The notes beneath the pieces are model-generated. The model did no database searches and was not told the DNA's origin. It saw only the letters and a program-made list of their open reading frames with translations. From contig NZ_CALPDF010000033.1 of assembly GCF_943193175.1 (NCBI RefSeq), forward strand, positions 1 through 53,310: DNA of 53,310 nt, in the 5' to 3' direction. The first letter of the stretch is position 1. Each line of letters begins with the position of its first letter. Source of the DNA: Neobacillus muris (GTDB lineage Bacteria; Bacillota; Bacilli; Bacillales; Cytobacillaceae). Positions 7,642 through 16,669 of this stretch are shown piece by piece. A program made the position numbers and the translations under genes.

Positions 7642-8349
7642 TTATTGATCCAGCCAATTGTAAAAAGGAACCGTTGGCTGATTAGAATCATCTCTCACTT
7701 TCCCTTTTTGCGTCTGATATTGACGGAACTTGCGGCCATGATTTTTAGCCTGTTCAATTGTTTTAATGCCATTTTTCTTCCATTCAAAAAGGATTCTATC
7801 AATATAGCGGAAATTTAGTTTGCCGGACATAACGGCTTCCCTTAAAGCCGCTTTAATAATGATGGGATCATGGTGGTCATCGTCCATCCACATTGCCAGG
7901 GATTCACATTCAAAAGGAGATAAAGGCCGGCCGAACTCCTGCTCAAAGCTAGTATATAAATCAGTCTCCTCCGACTTTTTCGCCACCTCTTGTTCCGCTT
8001 TATTAGATAGCAGAAACAACTCCACTAGCTTTTCCCATAATGGTTGAATGGAATACTTTTCATAGCGGATTCCTTCGTTTGAGTACTCATCGATAATTTC
8101 AAGATACCCTCTTTGGATCAGCCTGCGAAGAGAATCATTACATTCATCAATCGTGACAGTCATCCGGGCTGACAGTTCTTCCGGTGTTGGAAACGGATTG
8201 CCTTTTTCTATAAAGGTTAAAATATTTAGTAACAGGACAAGCTCTATTTCAGTTAAATTTAATTTACGATACTCAGCAAATAAAAGAGTTGGAACCGTAA
8301 TCGTACCTTGTTCCAGCCAGTTTAATAACATTGTTTTCATTTTCGGCAC
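7642..8349 (-). CDS. dnaD: Replication initiation protein DnaD
   Basis: 235 residues. Primosome protein that works with DnaA, DnaB and DnaI in loading the replicative helicase. N-terminal winged-helix domain (~1-110, containing TPEELSARMTVTIDECNDSL) and a C-terminal DnaD domain (~130-205) with the YxxxIxxxW motif as YIDRILFEW. Start ATG behind AGGAGGTG. Its promoter lies directly upstream, between the gene and the intron remnant. In B. subtilis asnS precedes it; here it does not. Confidence 0.93.
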   Translation of the reverse strand: MPKMKTMLLNWLEQGTITVPTLLFAEYRKLNLTEIELVLLLNILTFIEKGNPFPTPEELSARMTVTIDECNDSLRRLIQRGYLEIIDEYSNEGIRYEKYSIQPLWEKLVELFLLSNKAEQEVAKKSEETDLYTSFEQEFGRPLSPFECESLAMWMDDDHHDPIIIKAALREAVMSGKLNFRYIDRILFEWKKNGIKTIEQAKNHGRKFRQYQTQKGKVRDDSNQPTVPFYNWLDQ

Positions 8350-8359
8350 CTCCTAAGGT

Positions 8360-8370
8360 AGTATAACATG
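8360..8370 (-). promoter_or_regulatory. Extended -10 promoter of dnaD
   Basis: On the minus strand TG-T-TATACT, with the hexamer at 8360-8365, sits 11 bp before dnaD. The -35 position reads TACCCA and is weak. The promoter is outside the intron (which ends at about 8414), so dnaD expression need not depend on it. Confidence 0.5.
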
Positions 8371-8413
8371 AACCTGCCTTGTTGGGTAAGTGCATTAGGT
8401 ATCCAGTTTAGGA

Positions 8414-9439
8414 ATCGAGTAGAGGGAAAATAATTTAACTTATTTTCGCCCCTCTAACAACACCGTACGTACGGATCTCGTATACGGCGTTTCAATTTAT
8501 ATTACAGTGTGTACTTTTAGGTAACGTTCCAAAGCAGAGGGGACTCCCCTCTGCTTTAGTCTTTTGTTTGAGATTGCTCTTTGTACGACTTTTGATAACC
8601 CTATATATCGGTAGCCTTTTCGACAGTAGGTTAGTCCTTTTGCTTCTTCCTTCGGAATCTTCCATTGCTTCCAGATAATTACTCTAATTCTAGAACGGAG
8701 TTTCATATCTGTTCGTTCCATTACTCTCTTCATATTTGCAATTCTGAAGTAGTTTACCCAACCGAATATAACCTGTTTCAGCTTTAGAATTCGGTAGTCT
8801 AGTGGAACACTCCAGTTTCGCTTTGTTAGTTGTCGAAGCTTCCTTTGAAATTTCTGCACTGAAGTTGGGTGGGGTTTTACATGATATATCTTGTTTTTCG
8901 AATCAAAATAATACCCAAATCCCAAAAATTTTAACTCTTTAGGGCGAGAGATTTTACTCTTTTCAACATTTACTATCAATCCTAATTTCCCTTCTATAAA
9001 TCTCGCGATTGATTCCATTACTCTGCTAGCTGCTTTTTCACTTTTCACAAAGATAAGGGCGTCATCAGCGTATCTCACGAACCTTAGTCCTCTACTCTCT
9101 AGTTCCTTATCAAGTTCGTTTAACATAATATTACTCAATAATCGACTGTACATCTGTACATCCGCAAGACCTCCCAGGGTAAGACAACTATCTTTCCTCT
9201 TTTACTCGCCTGATTTACCTAATAAAGTTACGCACATCTTTTGGACTTTGGCTTGTCTTGTAGCCTCATCCCTTTATTAAGCCTTAGTATCAGATTTCTG
9301 TTCGTCGAGCCAAGATTTTATTCCACGCTTCCTCCAACCCTTACCTCACGATAAATGCCCTGCGCTTCCTTAGTGGTTGGTCGATGTGTACCCCCACAGT
9401 GGACTTTCACCACCTAGATAGTTGCCATGCCTGGCACAC
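8414..9439 (-). mobile_element. Internally deleted group II intron
   Basis: 1026 bp on the minus strand. The 5' end reads GTGTGCC at 9439, a typical group II start. The segment to about 9160 resembles domain I RNA (e.g. TTACCCTGGGAGGTC). The 3' end has a domain V-like hairpin (8459-8493, with CGTATAC...GTACGTACGG), a domain VI-like hairpin (8414-8457) and the ending CTACTCGAT. The encoded maturase lacks its N-terminal half, so about 0.9 kb is missing compared with usual ~1.9-kb members. The element starts immediately after the T-tract of the aspB terminator, the site preference known for bacterial class C introns. Class assignment is inferred. Confidence 0.8.
8497..9153 (-). pseudogene. Truncated intron reverse transcriptase/maturase
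   Basis: 218 residues left of a ~420-residue group II intron protein. It begins in the middle of the palm region (SRLLSNIML) and keeps YADD (28-31), the thumb/X-domain region (LKQVIFGWVNYFRIANMK) and the basic C-terminus. Motifs RT0-RT4, including the first catalytic Asp, are absent. The frame stays open for about ten codons upstream into intron domain I sequence (..LGGLADVQ), showing a clean deletion joint near 9153 rather than a natural start. The stop lies four bases before domain V. Not expected to be active; trans-splicing help from another copy is possible. Confidence 0.85.
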
Positions 9440-9440
9440 A

Positions 9441-9466
9441 AGAAAAAAGCCTGCTGCTGCAGGCTT
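9441..9466 (-). terminator. aspB terminator, target of the intron
   Basis: Arms AAGCCTGC (9447-9454) and GCAGGCTT (9459-9466) with a 4-base loop; on the minus strand followed by TTTTTTCTT and then, without any gap, the intron 5' end GTGTG. Confidence 0.88.
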
Positions 9467-9489
9467 CCTCCTGATTAGAATGGGCAACT

Positions 9490-10689
9490 TTATTTAACTG
9501 CCTTGCTTTTTTCTTCAACGAATTGGTGCATTCTTGCTACTGCTGTTTCCAGCTGGTCCAGTGCGGCGGCATAGGAAAGGCGAATATTGTCTGGAGTGCC
9601 GAACCCAGAACCAGGCACAACGGCAACTTTAGCTTCTACTAGCAATCCCTCGACAAATTCATCTACACTCTTATATCCAGTCAGTTCAGCAGCCTGTTTA
9701 ACATTTGGATAGAGGTAGAAAGCTCCCTGCGGCTTAACGCAAGAAAATCCAGGAATAGCAATGAGTTTTTCATAAATAATTTCAAGGCGCTGTTCAAAGG
9801 CTTGGCGCATGTCCTCCACCGTCTGCTGCGAACCGGTATAAGCCGCAATCGCCGCATACTGAGCTGTTGTGGTTGGATTTGAAGTGCTATGGCTGGCAAG
9901 GTTCGTCATGGCCTTAATAATAGTTTTGCTGCCGGCCGCATATCCAATCCTCCATCCTGTCATGGAGTGGGATTTAGAGACACCATTAATGACAATCGTC
10001 TGCTCCTTTAATTCAGGTGAAAGCTGGGCAATAGATACATGGCTGGCCTGCCCATATATTAACTTTTCATATATTTCATCAGAAACGATGAGAATATCCT
10101 GCTCCAAACAAACCTTTCCTAACGCCAGCAATTCGTCAGCCGAATAAATGACGCCTGTAGGATTGCTGGGAGAATTAATAACCACAGCTTTAGTTCTGCC
10201 GGTTATCGCATCCGCGAGCTGTTCAGGAGTAATTTTAAAACGATTTGCTTCAGAGCCTTCAATAAAGACAGGAACACCGCCTGCAAGCTTGACTTGCTCT
10301 GGATAGCTTACCCAGTACGGAGTAGGAATGATGACCTCATCGCCTTCATTTAAAAGCACTTGAAATAGAGTGTAAAGCACATGTTTAGCGCCGCTTCCGA
10401 CAATAATTTCACTTGGCTCATAGGTCAGGCCTTGGTCTGTTTCAAATTTATTGATAATGGCTTTCTTTAAAGCAGGGAGTCCTGCTGATGGTGTATATTT
10501 TGTATGGCCTTCGTTCATTGATTGAACTGCAGCATCTAAAATATGCTGAGGTGTATTAAAATCAGGTTCCCCTGCCCCTAATCCTATTACATCCACACCC
10601 TGCTGCTTCAGTTCCTGTGCCTTTGCCGTAATCGCCAATGTAGTAGAAGGCGTCAGTGCCATTACCCGCTTTGCTAATTCGATTGCCAT
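9490..10689 (-). CDS. aspB: Aspartate aminotransferase (AspB)
   Basis: 399 residues. Class I PLP-dependent transaminase interconverting aspartate/2-oxoglutarate with oxaloacetate/glutamate. Lys239 in VSKSHSMTGWRIGY is the Schiff-base lysine; SPSNPTG (173-179) and DEIYE (204-208) bind cofactor; the C-terminal Arg is in NIRLSYA. The start is the ATG at 10689, because GGAGG lies 8 bases upstream inside the five-codon longer frame. Follows ypmB as in B. subtilis, and ends at a terminator. The asnS gene that normally follows is absent. Confidence 0.94.
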   Translation of the reverse strand: MAIELAKRVMALTPSTTLAITAKAQELKQQGVDVIGLGAGEPDFNTPQHILDAAVQSMNEGHTKYTPSAGLPALKKAIINKFETDQGLTYEPSEIIVGSGAKHVLYTLFQVLLNEGDEVIIPTPYWVSYPEQVKLAGGVPVFIEGSEANRFKITPEQLADAITGRTKAVVINSPSNPTGVIYSADELLALGKVCLEQDILIVSDEIYEKLIYGQASHVSIAQLSPELKEQTIVINGVSKSHSMTGWRIGYAAGSKTIIKAMTNLASHSTSNPTTTAQYAAIAAYTGSQQTVEDMRQAFEQRLEIIYEKLIAIPGFSCVKPQGAFYLYPNVKQAAELTGYKSVDEFVEGLLVEAKVAVVPGSGFGTPDNIRLSYAAALDQLETAVARMHQFVEEKSKAVK

Positions 10690-10714
10690 TACCTGTTCCT
10701 CCATTCATATCCTT

Positions 10715-11266
10715 CTATAAATTTTCAATTTGTTTCAGCCATTCCCCTGTTTCAAAATGAACATAATAATAGTTTATTAAGTTATCTTTAGAACGGTAAT
10801 AAATTTCCCATAATGGGATGTTTTTCTCCATTCCCAGCCTGACTGACATAATTTTTTCTGGATTTTTTTCTTCTAGCAGTTTTTGAATGGCTTCCTCTCT
10901 TGTAAGACCTGAACTTGCATTTTTAACCAATACTTGTTTGGTTTTTTCAGGAATCCATACAATGATATTTTTACCCTGCTTGTTTTTCCCTTCAATTACA
11001 TTTACTATTTCTAAACCATTATAAATATGGAAATCCTTTACTTCACTAAACTGGACCTTATTGCCAGCAAGCTTGATTGCATTTTCTTCAGCTGCCTTCA
11101 CAGGCCCCATTGCAGTCATATATACTTTTATGGATATCCCCACAATTATCAATACCAAGAGGATAGCCGCAATAATCCATTTTTTCACATTCTTCACTTC
11201 ACTATGTACAAATTGTATAAATAAATCACATGCTGTTTCTTTCCGTTTACTATTCGTTTCATCCAT
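10715..11266 (-). CDS. ypmB: YpmB, membrane-anchored DUF5590/PepSY-like protein
   Basis: One transmembrane segment (WIIAAILLVLIIVGISI) followed by an extracytoplasmic domain with two PepSY-like halves (GLTREEAIQKLLEEKNP; WEIYYRSKDNLINYYYVHFETG). Family role unknown; found with aspB in Bacillus. The start is ambiguous: GGGGG lies five bases before the ATG at 11266, giving a ~30-residue cytoplasmic extension that other YpmB proteins lack. GTG codons at 11197 or 11188 would give a conventional length of about 160 residues. Confidence 0.75.
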   Translation of the reverse strand: MDETNSKRKETACDLFIQFVHSEVKNVKKWIIAAILLVLIIVGISIKVYMTAMGPVKAAEENAIKLAGNKVQFSEVKDFHIYNGLEIVNVIEGKNKQGKNIIVWIPEKTKQVLVKNASSGLTREEAIQKLLEEKNPEKIMSVRLGMEKNIPLWEIYYRSKDNLINYYYVHFETGEWLKQIENL

Positions 11267-11316
11267 TTTCCCCCAGTAATTTTGCAAAACTTTAATCGGA
11301 TAAAATCCTATGAACT

Positions 11317-11325
11317 ATTATAGCA
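11317..11325 (-). promoter_or_regulatory. Extended -10 promoter of ypmB-aspB
   Basis: TG-C-TATAAT on the minus strand (hexamer 11317-11322) is a perfect extended -10. The -35 region (GGCAAG or GGGCAA) is weak. Transcription would start near 11310, about 45 bp before the ypmB ATG at 11266. Confidence 0.6.
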
Positions 11326-11440
11326 GGTAATAAAAAAACTTGCCCTGATTGAAGGAGAGATTTATACAAAAATTTAAATAAATTACTTCTCACCCAAGTA
11401 GTCACAGGGAATATCATGGTAATATTCCCCAATCTTATTA

Positions 11441-14242
11441 TTATAGCCAAGTTTGTATCACCTTTATTAACTCATTCATGGAACCCTTTTTTATGGAAAC
11501 GGGAGGAATAGATTGTAAAAAGTACTTTCCATAATTTGTTGTCATAATTCGTTTATCAAAAACTACGATGATTCCTCTGTCCGTTTCAGAACGGATTAAA
11601 CGGCCAAATCCTTGTTTAAATCGCAAAACCGCTTCTGGAAGTGCAAATTCTGTGAAAGGATTGCCGCCGTGTTCTTCGATCATTTGACATTTTGCTTGTG
11701 TAATGGGTTCTTCCGGCGGACTAAACGGGAGCCTGACAATCACTAAACAGGATAAATCTTCCCCGGGAATATCCACTCCTTCCCAAAAGCTGCCCGTACC
11801 GAAAAGAAGCGCCTTTTCAAACCTCTGGAAGCTTCTTGTAAGCCGCATCCGGCTGCCTCCAGTAATTCCTTGAGCAATCAGAACATAATCCTCCAGAAAA
11901 CCGCTTTCCCGGATTAATTCATATGTTTTCTTTAACATATCATAAGCTGTAAAAAGGATCAGCATTCTTCCATTAGTGGCTTCCGCTAAGCTGATGATCT
12001 GTTCCGATATTGCAATCACATACTCATCTAAAGATACCGCATTAACTTCAGGAAGGTCACTCGGGATTAACATCTGTACTTGGTCTTTATATTCAAAGGG
12101 TGACGGGATCACCAGCTGCTGGACTCCGATAGGGTCAAGTCCTAATTCTTTCATAACATAGGTAAAAGAGTGATTGACTGTTAACGTGGCTGAGGTGATG
12201 ACAATTCCTTGCTTCACAGAAAAAAACTTTTCTTGCATTGTACCTGCAACCGAAGCAGGCTGGGCCATAAAAGCTGTTACATTTTGAGGAGAGCGAAAAT
12301 CTATCTCAACCCATTTCACATCATCAGTGGCCTTCATAAAACAACTTTTTACCGTGTTTTTCAAGTTTATTAACTCATTTAACCATGTCAGAAGGTCAGT
12401 TATGATCGTTTCATCTTCGTCCGTATAAGCCTTTTGCTGATCTTTTAACCATTCCACCCGTGCTTCAACTGCCGCTTGAAGATCAGATAATGAAAATGCC
12501 AGCCGCTCAGCACTGTGAACGAGAGCTTTGCTTTGCTTGCTCTTGTCTGTATAAGAAAAGCGGATTTTGGTCCGAAAAGAACTGCTTGAATCTACTTGTT
12601 TGGACTTGGCAAAAATGCCAACCAGTTTAAAGAAATCATCGACTTCATAGACTGCCTGTGTCACAATTTCATTTACTTGAGATGTATGCCCTAATTCCGA
12701 ATGTGAATCAGGAAATGCTTCAAGCAGTTTTTCCAGTTTATAAAACAATTGTCCCTGTTCATACTGGCCGAATTGCCCTAACAGCAGCCGAGTGGAAAAA
12801 TAATCGAGCGAATGCCCAAAAAATTGGGCTGCAGTTTTTTCAAGATGATGCCCTTCATCAATGATGGCAAAATCATACTTTGGCAGAATTGTGCCTTCGT
12901 CTTTTATATCACTTAATAATAATGAATGATTTGTAATAATGATATCTGACGACTCTGCCTTTGCTTTTGCCTGCTTATAAAAGTCTCGGTCATTCCATAG
13001 GTGATTCTGAGGGAAAACAGGGGCCTCATTTTTAATTTTATTCCAGAAAAGCAGCCCTCCGCTTGACAGATTTAATTCATCCTTGTCACCTGTCTCCGTC
13101 TCAAGCAGCCATATGAGAATTTGCATCTTAGTCAAAGTGGTATCGTAGTTATCATTTTCATCCTGCAAAGTCAGAAAAAACTTCTCTAAACTTAGATAAT
13201 GGCTTTTTCCTTTCAGCAATACAGCCTTAACCTGAAATGGCAGCATTTTATTTAATTCAGGGATGTCCCTTTTTAAAATTTGTTCCTGCAATTGTGTAGT
13301 TTGTGTACTAACAACAATAGGTTTATGATGCTGTTTGGAAAAATAGGCTATCGGCAGCAGATATCCCAGCGACTTTCCGATTCCAGTGCCAGCTTCAATT
13401 AGCGAATGTGTCTTCGTTTGAAAGGACATATAAACAGCATCCATCATCTCAAATTGGCCGGTTCTTTTTGTGTACGTTCTATTTCCCTTCCTGAGCACTT
13501 CTAGCTTTTCAGTATCATCGGCAGGATAAGCGAACACGTTTTTATTTTCATTTGAACCTGTTTCCTCATGTGGTTTCCTTAAAGCTAATCCATTATATAT
13601 TTCTACGGACTCATCTAATGGTTCTTTCTGATTTTCTATTTCTGACAGGAGTTCATCAAGCAGCTGCTGCAAGTCGCTTTTAAGCCCTCCAGAAAGCGGC
13701 AGAAGCTTCCTGAGCGTCACAGCTGGTAGTTTTGCCAATCGTTTAAGAAACAGAAGAAACAGTTCAGCCGTAACTTCAGCATCACTGTCAGCCTGATGCG
13801 GATGATCATGCTCAAGTTTCTCCCTTTCAGCCAGATCAGATAGTTTATAACTATCGGCAGTAGGGTATAGAATTCTGGCCATCTCTACTGTATCAAGAAC
13901 AGAACCATAAAATCCCCCAAAGCCTGACTGAATCAGTTCCTCTTGAAGGAACGATAAGTCAAACAGAACATTATGTGCAACAAAATAAGCATCTTCTAAT
14001 AACGCATTTACTTTATCGGCTATTTCCGTAAAAAATGGGGCATCCTTCACCATTTCATCGTCTATTCCAGTTAATTCCTCGATAAAAGGAGGAATGGACT
14101 TTTGGGGATTGACAAGGGACGAAAACTTTTCAGTGATTTGGCCATTTTCAATAACCACTGCTGCAAACTGAATAATTTTGTCACCCTTTTTCGGCAAGTT
14201 CCCAGTCGTTTCAAGGTCGACGACCACAAATTTATTTAACAT
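11441..14242 (-). CDS. dinG: DinG-type exonuclease-helicase fusion
   Basis: 933 residues. N-terminal DEDDh 3'-5' exonuclease domain like DNA polymerase III epsilon: Asp9/Glu11 (VVDLETTG), Asp95 (AHNVLFDLSFL), His149 and Asp154 (HQADSDAEVTAEL). C-terminal XPD/DinG superfamily 2 helicase: Walker A GTGIGKS (285-291), DEGH (462-465), GSFWEGVDIPGE and QGFGRLIRS. The iron-sulphur cluster cysteines of E. coli DinG/XPD are missing: the first position reads YLSL and there is no Cys between Walker A and DEGH. S. aureus DinG, of the same layout, is known as a nuclease without helicase activity. ATG at 14242 chosen over an upstream GTG. Confidence 0.9.
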   Translation of the reverse strand: MLNKFVVVDLETTGNLPKKGDKIIQFAAVVIENGQITEKFSSLVNPQKSIPPFIEELTGIDDEMVKDAPFFTEIADKVNALLEDAYFVAHNVLFDLSFLQEELIQSGFGGFYGSVLDTVEMARILYPTADSYKLSDLAEREKLEHDHPHQADSDAEVTAELFLLFLKRLAKLPAVTLRKLLPLSGGLKSDLQQLLDELLSEIENQKEPLDESVEIYNGLALRKPHEETGSNENKNVFAYPADDTEKLEVLRKGNRTYTKRTGQFEMMDAVYMSFQTKTHSLIEAGTGIGKSLGYLLPIAYFSKQHHKPIVVSTQTTQLQEQILKRDIPELNKMLPFQVKAVLLKGKSHYLSLEKFFLTLQDENDNYDTTLTKMQILIWLLETETGDKDELNLSSGGLLFWNKIKNEAPVFPQNHLWNDRDFYKQAKAKAESSDIIITNHSLLLSDIKDEGTILPKYDFAIIDEGHHLEKTAAQFFGHSLDYFSTRLLLGQFGQYEQGQLFYKLEKLLEAFPDSHSELGHTSQVNEIVTQAVYEVDDFFKLVGIFAKSKQVDSSSSFRTKIRFSYTDKSKQSKALVHSAERLAFSLSDLQAAVEARVEWLKDQQKAYTDEDETIITDLLTWLNELINLKNTVKSCFMKATDDVKWVEIDFRSPQNVTAFMAQPASVAGTMQEKFFSVKQGIVITSATLTVNHSFTYVMKELGLDPIGVQQLVIPSPFEYKDQVQMLIPSDLPEVNAVSLDEYVIAISEQIISLAEATNGRMLILFTAYDMLKKTYELIRESGFLEDYVLIAQGITGGSRMRLTRSFQRFEKALLFGTGSFWEGVDIPGEDLSCLVIVRLPFSPPEEPITQAKCQMIEEHGGNPFTEFALPEAVLRFKQGFGRLIRSETDRGIIVVFDKRIMTTNYGKYFLQSIPPVSIKKGSMNELIKVIQTWL

Positions 14243-14350
14243 TTCAATTAACACCCCAAAACTTCGCGTTCCTTAAACAGCTGCCCTAACAATGATTATA
14301 CTGCCAGCGGCAGCCACTTTCACTTAACCATTATAATAAAGTCTTGCAAA

Positions 14351-14382
14351 AAAGAAAAATCCCCTGCAAGAGGGGATTTTTC
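14351..14382 (-). terminator. Terminator of panBCD
   Basis: Arms GAAAAATCCCCT (14354-14365) and AGGGGATTTTTC (14371-14382), 5-base loop, with a CTTTTTT tract on the minus strand. Overlaps the panD stop codon. Confidence 0.9.
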
Positions 14383-14764
14383 ACATGATGGTAAGAGCAG
14401 GTTCAGCATTGATGAGTTCTTTAATTTTGTTACGTTCATCCATAATGGCTACCTTCGGCTTATGGGTGGATAGCTTTTCCTCTGGAACCATGATGTAGGA
14501 AATAATAATGACTACATCTCCAGGCTGCACGAGCCTTGCTGCAGCGCCATTTAAACAAACAACCCCGCTTCCCCTTTCACCTGGAATAATATAGGTCTCC
14601 AATCTGGCACCATTATTGTTATTAACAATTTGCACTTTTTCATTGGCAATCATACCCACTGCGTCTAATAAATCTTCATCAATCGTAATGCTGCCAACAT
14701 AGTTTAAATTCGCTTCAGTCACTATTGCTCGATGGATTTTGGCATTCATCATGGTGCGAAACAT
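14381..14764 (-). CDS. panD: Aspartate 1-decarboxylase proenzyme
   Basis: 127 residues. Makes beta-alanine from aspartate for pantothenate. The enzyme self-cleaves at Gly24-Ser25 (NYVGSITID), turning Ser25 into the catalytic pyruvoyl group; this site is intact. Length is normal. Third gene of panBCD, 16 bp after panC. Confidence 0.96.
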   Translation of the reverse strand: MFRTMMNAKIHRAIVTEANLNYVGSITIDEDLLDAVGMIANEKVQIVNNNNGARLETYIIPGERGSGVVCLNGAAARLVQPGDVVIIISYIMVPEEKLSTHKPKVAIMDERNKIKELINAEPALTIM

Positions 14765-14780
14765 TTCGAATCCTCCCTTG

Positions 14781-15629
14781 CTAGTCTATATCGATTATCA
14801 CATTATCAATTAAACGGACCTTAGAAAATTTTACTGCAAGGGCAATAATAATCCTGCCAGTGAGTTCTTCCAATGGTTTTAATTGTGGATACGATAATAG
14901 TCCAATGTAATCTATTTTTCCGCTTGATTGGTTTGTAATCATGTCATCGATTAACTGAATCAATGAGCTTGGATTCCGTTCCCCTTCGTTGATTGCCTGA
15001 TGCGCTGCCTGCAAGCTTTTGTAAAGAATGGGTGCTTCCTGCCTTTCATCAGGCAGAAGATTCACATTCCGTGAGCTTTTGGCCAGCCCATCCTGTTCTC
15101 TGACAATATCGACGGCAACTAGTTCAACTGGAAAATTAAAATCTGAGACTAACCCTTCAAGTACGGCGACCTGCTGCGCATCTTTTTTTCCAAAATAAGC
15201 ACGCTCTGGCATCACGATATGAAACAGCTTGGTAATGACGGTAGCCACCCCGTCAAAGTGCCCCGGCCGTGATTTGCCGCACAAAACGTCTGAACGGTCC
15301 TTGACTGAGACCGTGACTGCCGGCTCATTTGGATACATTTCGGCAACTGACGGATAAAACAAATAGTCGACTTTCTCACTTTCAGCCAAGGCACAGTCCC
15401 GGTCAAAATCACGGGGATATTCAGCAAAATCCTCAGTCGGCCCAAATTGCAGCGGATTGACAAAGATGCTCATGACCACAATATCGTTTTCTTTCCGGGC
15501 ATTTCTTACAAGTGTCAAATGACCTTCATGCAGATACCCCATCGTAGGCACAAAACCAATCGATTTCCCTTTCTTCTTCTGATGAATCATTTCAGCCTGC
15601 ATCGCCCTAATTTCTGTCACAACTTTCAT
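14781..15629 (-). CDS. panC: Pantothenate synthetase
   Basis: 282 residues. ATP-dependent condensation of pantoate with beta-alanine. HIGH-like nucleotide motif at 34-37 ([11 protein letters not shown]) after FVPTM, and the conserved [13 protein letters not shown] and YFGKKDAQQ segments are present. Overlaps panB by four bases (ATGA), indicating coupled translation. Confidence 0.96.
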   Translation of the reverse strand: MKVVTEIRAMQAEMIHQKKKGKSIGFVPTMGYLHEGHLTLVRNARKENDIVVMSIFVNPLQFGPTEDFAEYPRDFDRDCALAESEKVDYLFYPSVAEMYPNEPAVTVSVKDRSDVLCGKSRPGHFDGVATVITKLFHIVMPERAYFGKKDAQQVAVLEGLVSDFNFPVELVAVDIVREQDGLAKSSRNVNLLPDERQEAPILYKSLQAAHQAINEGERNPSSLIQLIDDMITNQSSGKIDYIGLLSYPQLKPLEELTGRIIIALAVKFSKVRLIDNVIIDID

Positions 15630-16462
15630 GATTTACCCCCATAGAGTCCGTTAAGCTCATGTTCCTTCATCGTATAGGAATGCTTATCTTCCGGGAATTG
15701 CTGATTCCTTACTTCCGAGGCGTAGGCCTGGATTGATTCAATCATAAAAGTGTTGACAGAATGGTATTGCTTGACAAATTTCGGCACTCTTTCCACACCA
15801 TAGCCTAAGATATCATGATATACAAGTACTTGCCCATCCACATTGACACCTGCTCCAATTCCGATAACCGGTATGTCCAATAACTTGGCCGCTTCCTCTG
15901 CCAGCTGTTTAGGTACACATTCCAAGACAATAGCAAAGGCGCCCGCTTGTTCGCATTTTTTCGCATCTTCCAGTAATTTTCTCGCAGCTTGGGCATCTTT
16001 GCCTTGCACTTTATAGCCTCCCAGAACACCTACCGATTGCGGGGTCAGCCCTAAATGGGAGCAAACAGGTATACCAGCATTTGTCAGGGCAGATATTTTT
16101 TCAATTACTTCATCTGCGCCTTCCAGCTTCACTGCATGCGCCCCTGATTCCTGCACGATCCGTCCGGCGGCGATTAATGTATCCCTTACAGATAAATGGT
16201 AGGATAAAAATGGCATATCGGTCACGATAAACGTGTCTTTTGCCCCTCGTTTCACAGCCTTGGTATGATGGATCATATCATCAAGCGTCACAGGAATAGT
16301 AGAATCATAGCCAAGGACTACCATTCCAAGCGAGTCACCGACTAAAATCATATCGACTCCGCCCTGTTCAGCTTGTTTAGCAGACGGATAATCATATGCC
16401 GTCAACATCACTATTTTTTCGTTGTTTTGCTTCATTTTAAGAAAATCAGTTGTTTGCTTCAT
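15626..16462 (-). CDS. panB: Ketopantoate hydroxymethyltransferase
   Basis: 278 residues. Transfers a hydroxymethyl group from methylene-THF to 2-oxoisovalerate, the first committed step to pantothenate. [15 protein letters not shown] and LEGADEV/GIGAG segments match the PanB barrel. The ATG at 16462 ([11 protein letters not shown]) is taken because GGAGG is eight bases upstream; an ATG two codons earlier is too close. Expressed from its own promoter with a ~195-nt leader that includes a terminator. Confidence 0.96.
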   Translation of the reverse strand: MKQTTDFLKMKQNNEKIVMLTAYDYPSAKQAEQGGVDMILVGDSLGMVVLGYDSTIPVTLDDMIHHTKAVKRGAKDTFIVTDMPFLSYHLSVRDTLIAAGRIVQESGAHAVKLEGADEVIEKISALTNAGIPVCSHLGLTPQSVGVLGGYKVQGKDAQAARKLLEDAKKCEQAGAFAIVLECVPKQLAEEAAKLLDIPVIGIGAGVNVDGQVLVYHDILGYGVERVPKFVKQYHSVNTFMIESIQAYASEVRNQQFPEDKHSYTMKEHELNGLYGGKS

Positions 16463-16467
16463 TTTCA

Positions 16468-16663
16468 TTCCCTCCTCATTAAATTGGGGAGAGGTGACAA
16501 AACGACAAAAAGAATAAACAAAAAGGATCCTTCTGAAGGCAGAGGATCCCTAAGTGTTCTTTGCGTGTTCCATCCCTCTGTCCCGGTCCGTATTTCGGAT
16601 CTAGGCAGAAACCTATTTCATTTTAGCAGTTCTAAATAAGGTGCAGTTCTATCGATACTGCCC
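16468..16663 (-). ncRNA. panB leader RNA, candidate pan-type attenuator
   Basis: A ~195-nt leader runs from the start site predicted by the promoter at 16670-16698 to panB. A hairpin at 16577-16609 pairs TCTGCC with GG(GA)CAGA around an inner TCCG/CGGA stem with an AAATA loop. Downstream lies an intrinsic terminator (16505-16551). The CAGAGG at 16575-16580 (minus strand) is complementary to CCTCTG in the left arm of the terminator (16540-16545), extendable to 8 bp with one bulged G, so hairpin and antiterminator are mutually exclusive. Bacillus panB leaders are known to carry the pan RNA motif; whether this matches that model was not checked. Also present: a repeated TAGAACTGC near the 5' end. 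Confidence 0.55.
16505..16551 (-). terminator. Intrinsic terminator inside the panB leader
   Basis: On the minus strand AGGGATCC-TCTG-CCTT-CAGA-A-GGATCCTT followed by TTTTG and a second T-rich run. It lies downstream of the panB promoter and upstream of panB, so it can attenuate panBCD as well as stop read-through from birA. Confidence 0.85.
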
Positions 16664-16669
16664 AAACAA

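Noticed and set aside
11288..11440. Searched for ypmA between dinG and ypmB
   Set aside because: No open frame of the expected ~56 codons; only the ypmB promoter was found.
16550..16590. T-box-like sequence AGGGATGGAACACG in the panB leader
   Set aside because: The invariant TGGNACC core is not kept, there is no room for a stem I/specifier domain in 195 nt with the terminator so placed, and panB is not an aminoacylation gene.
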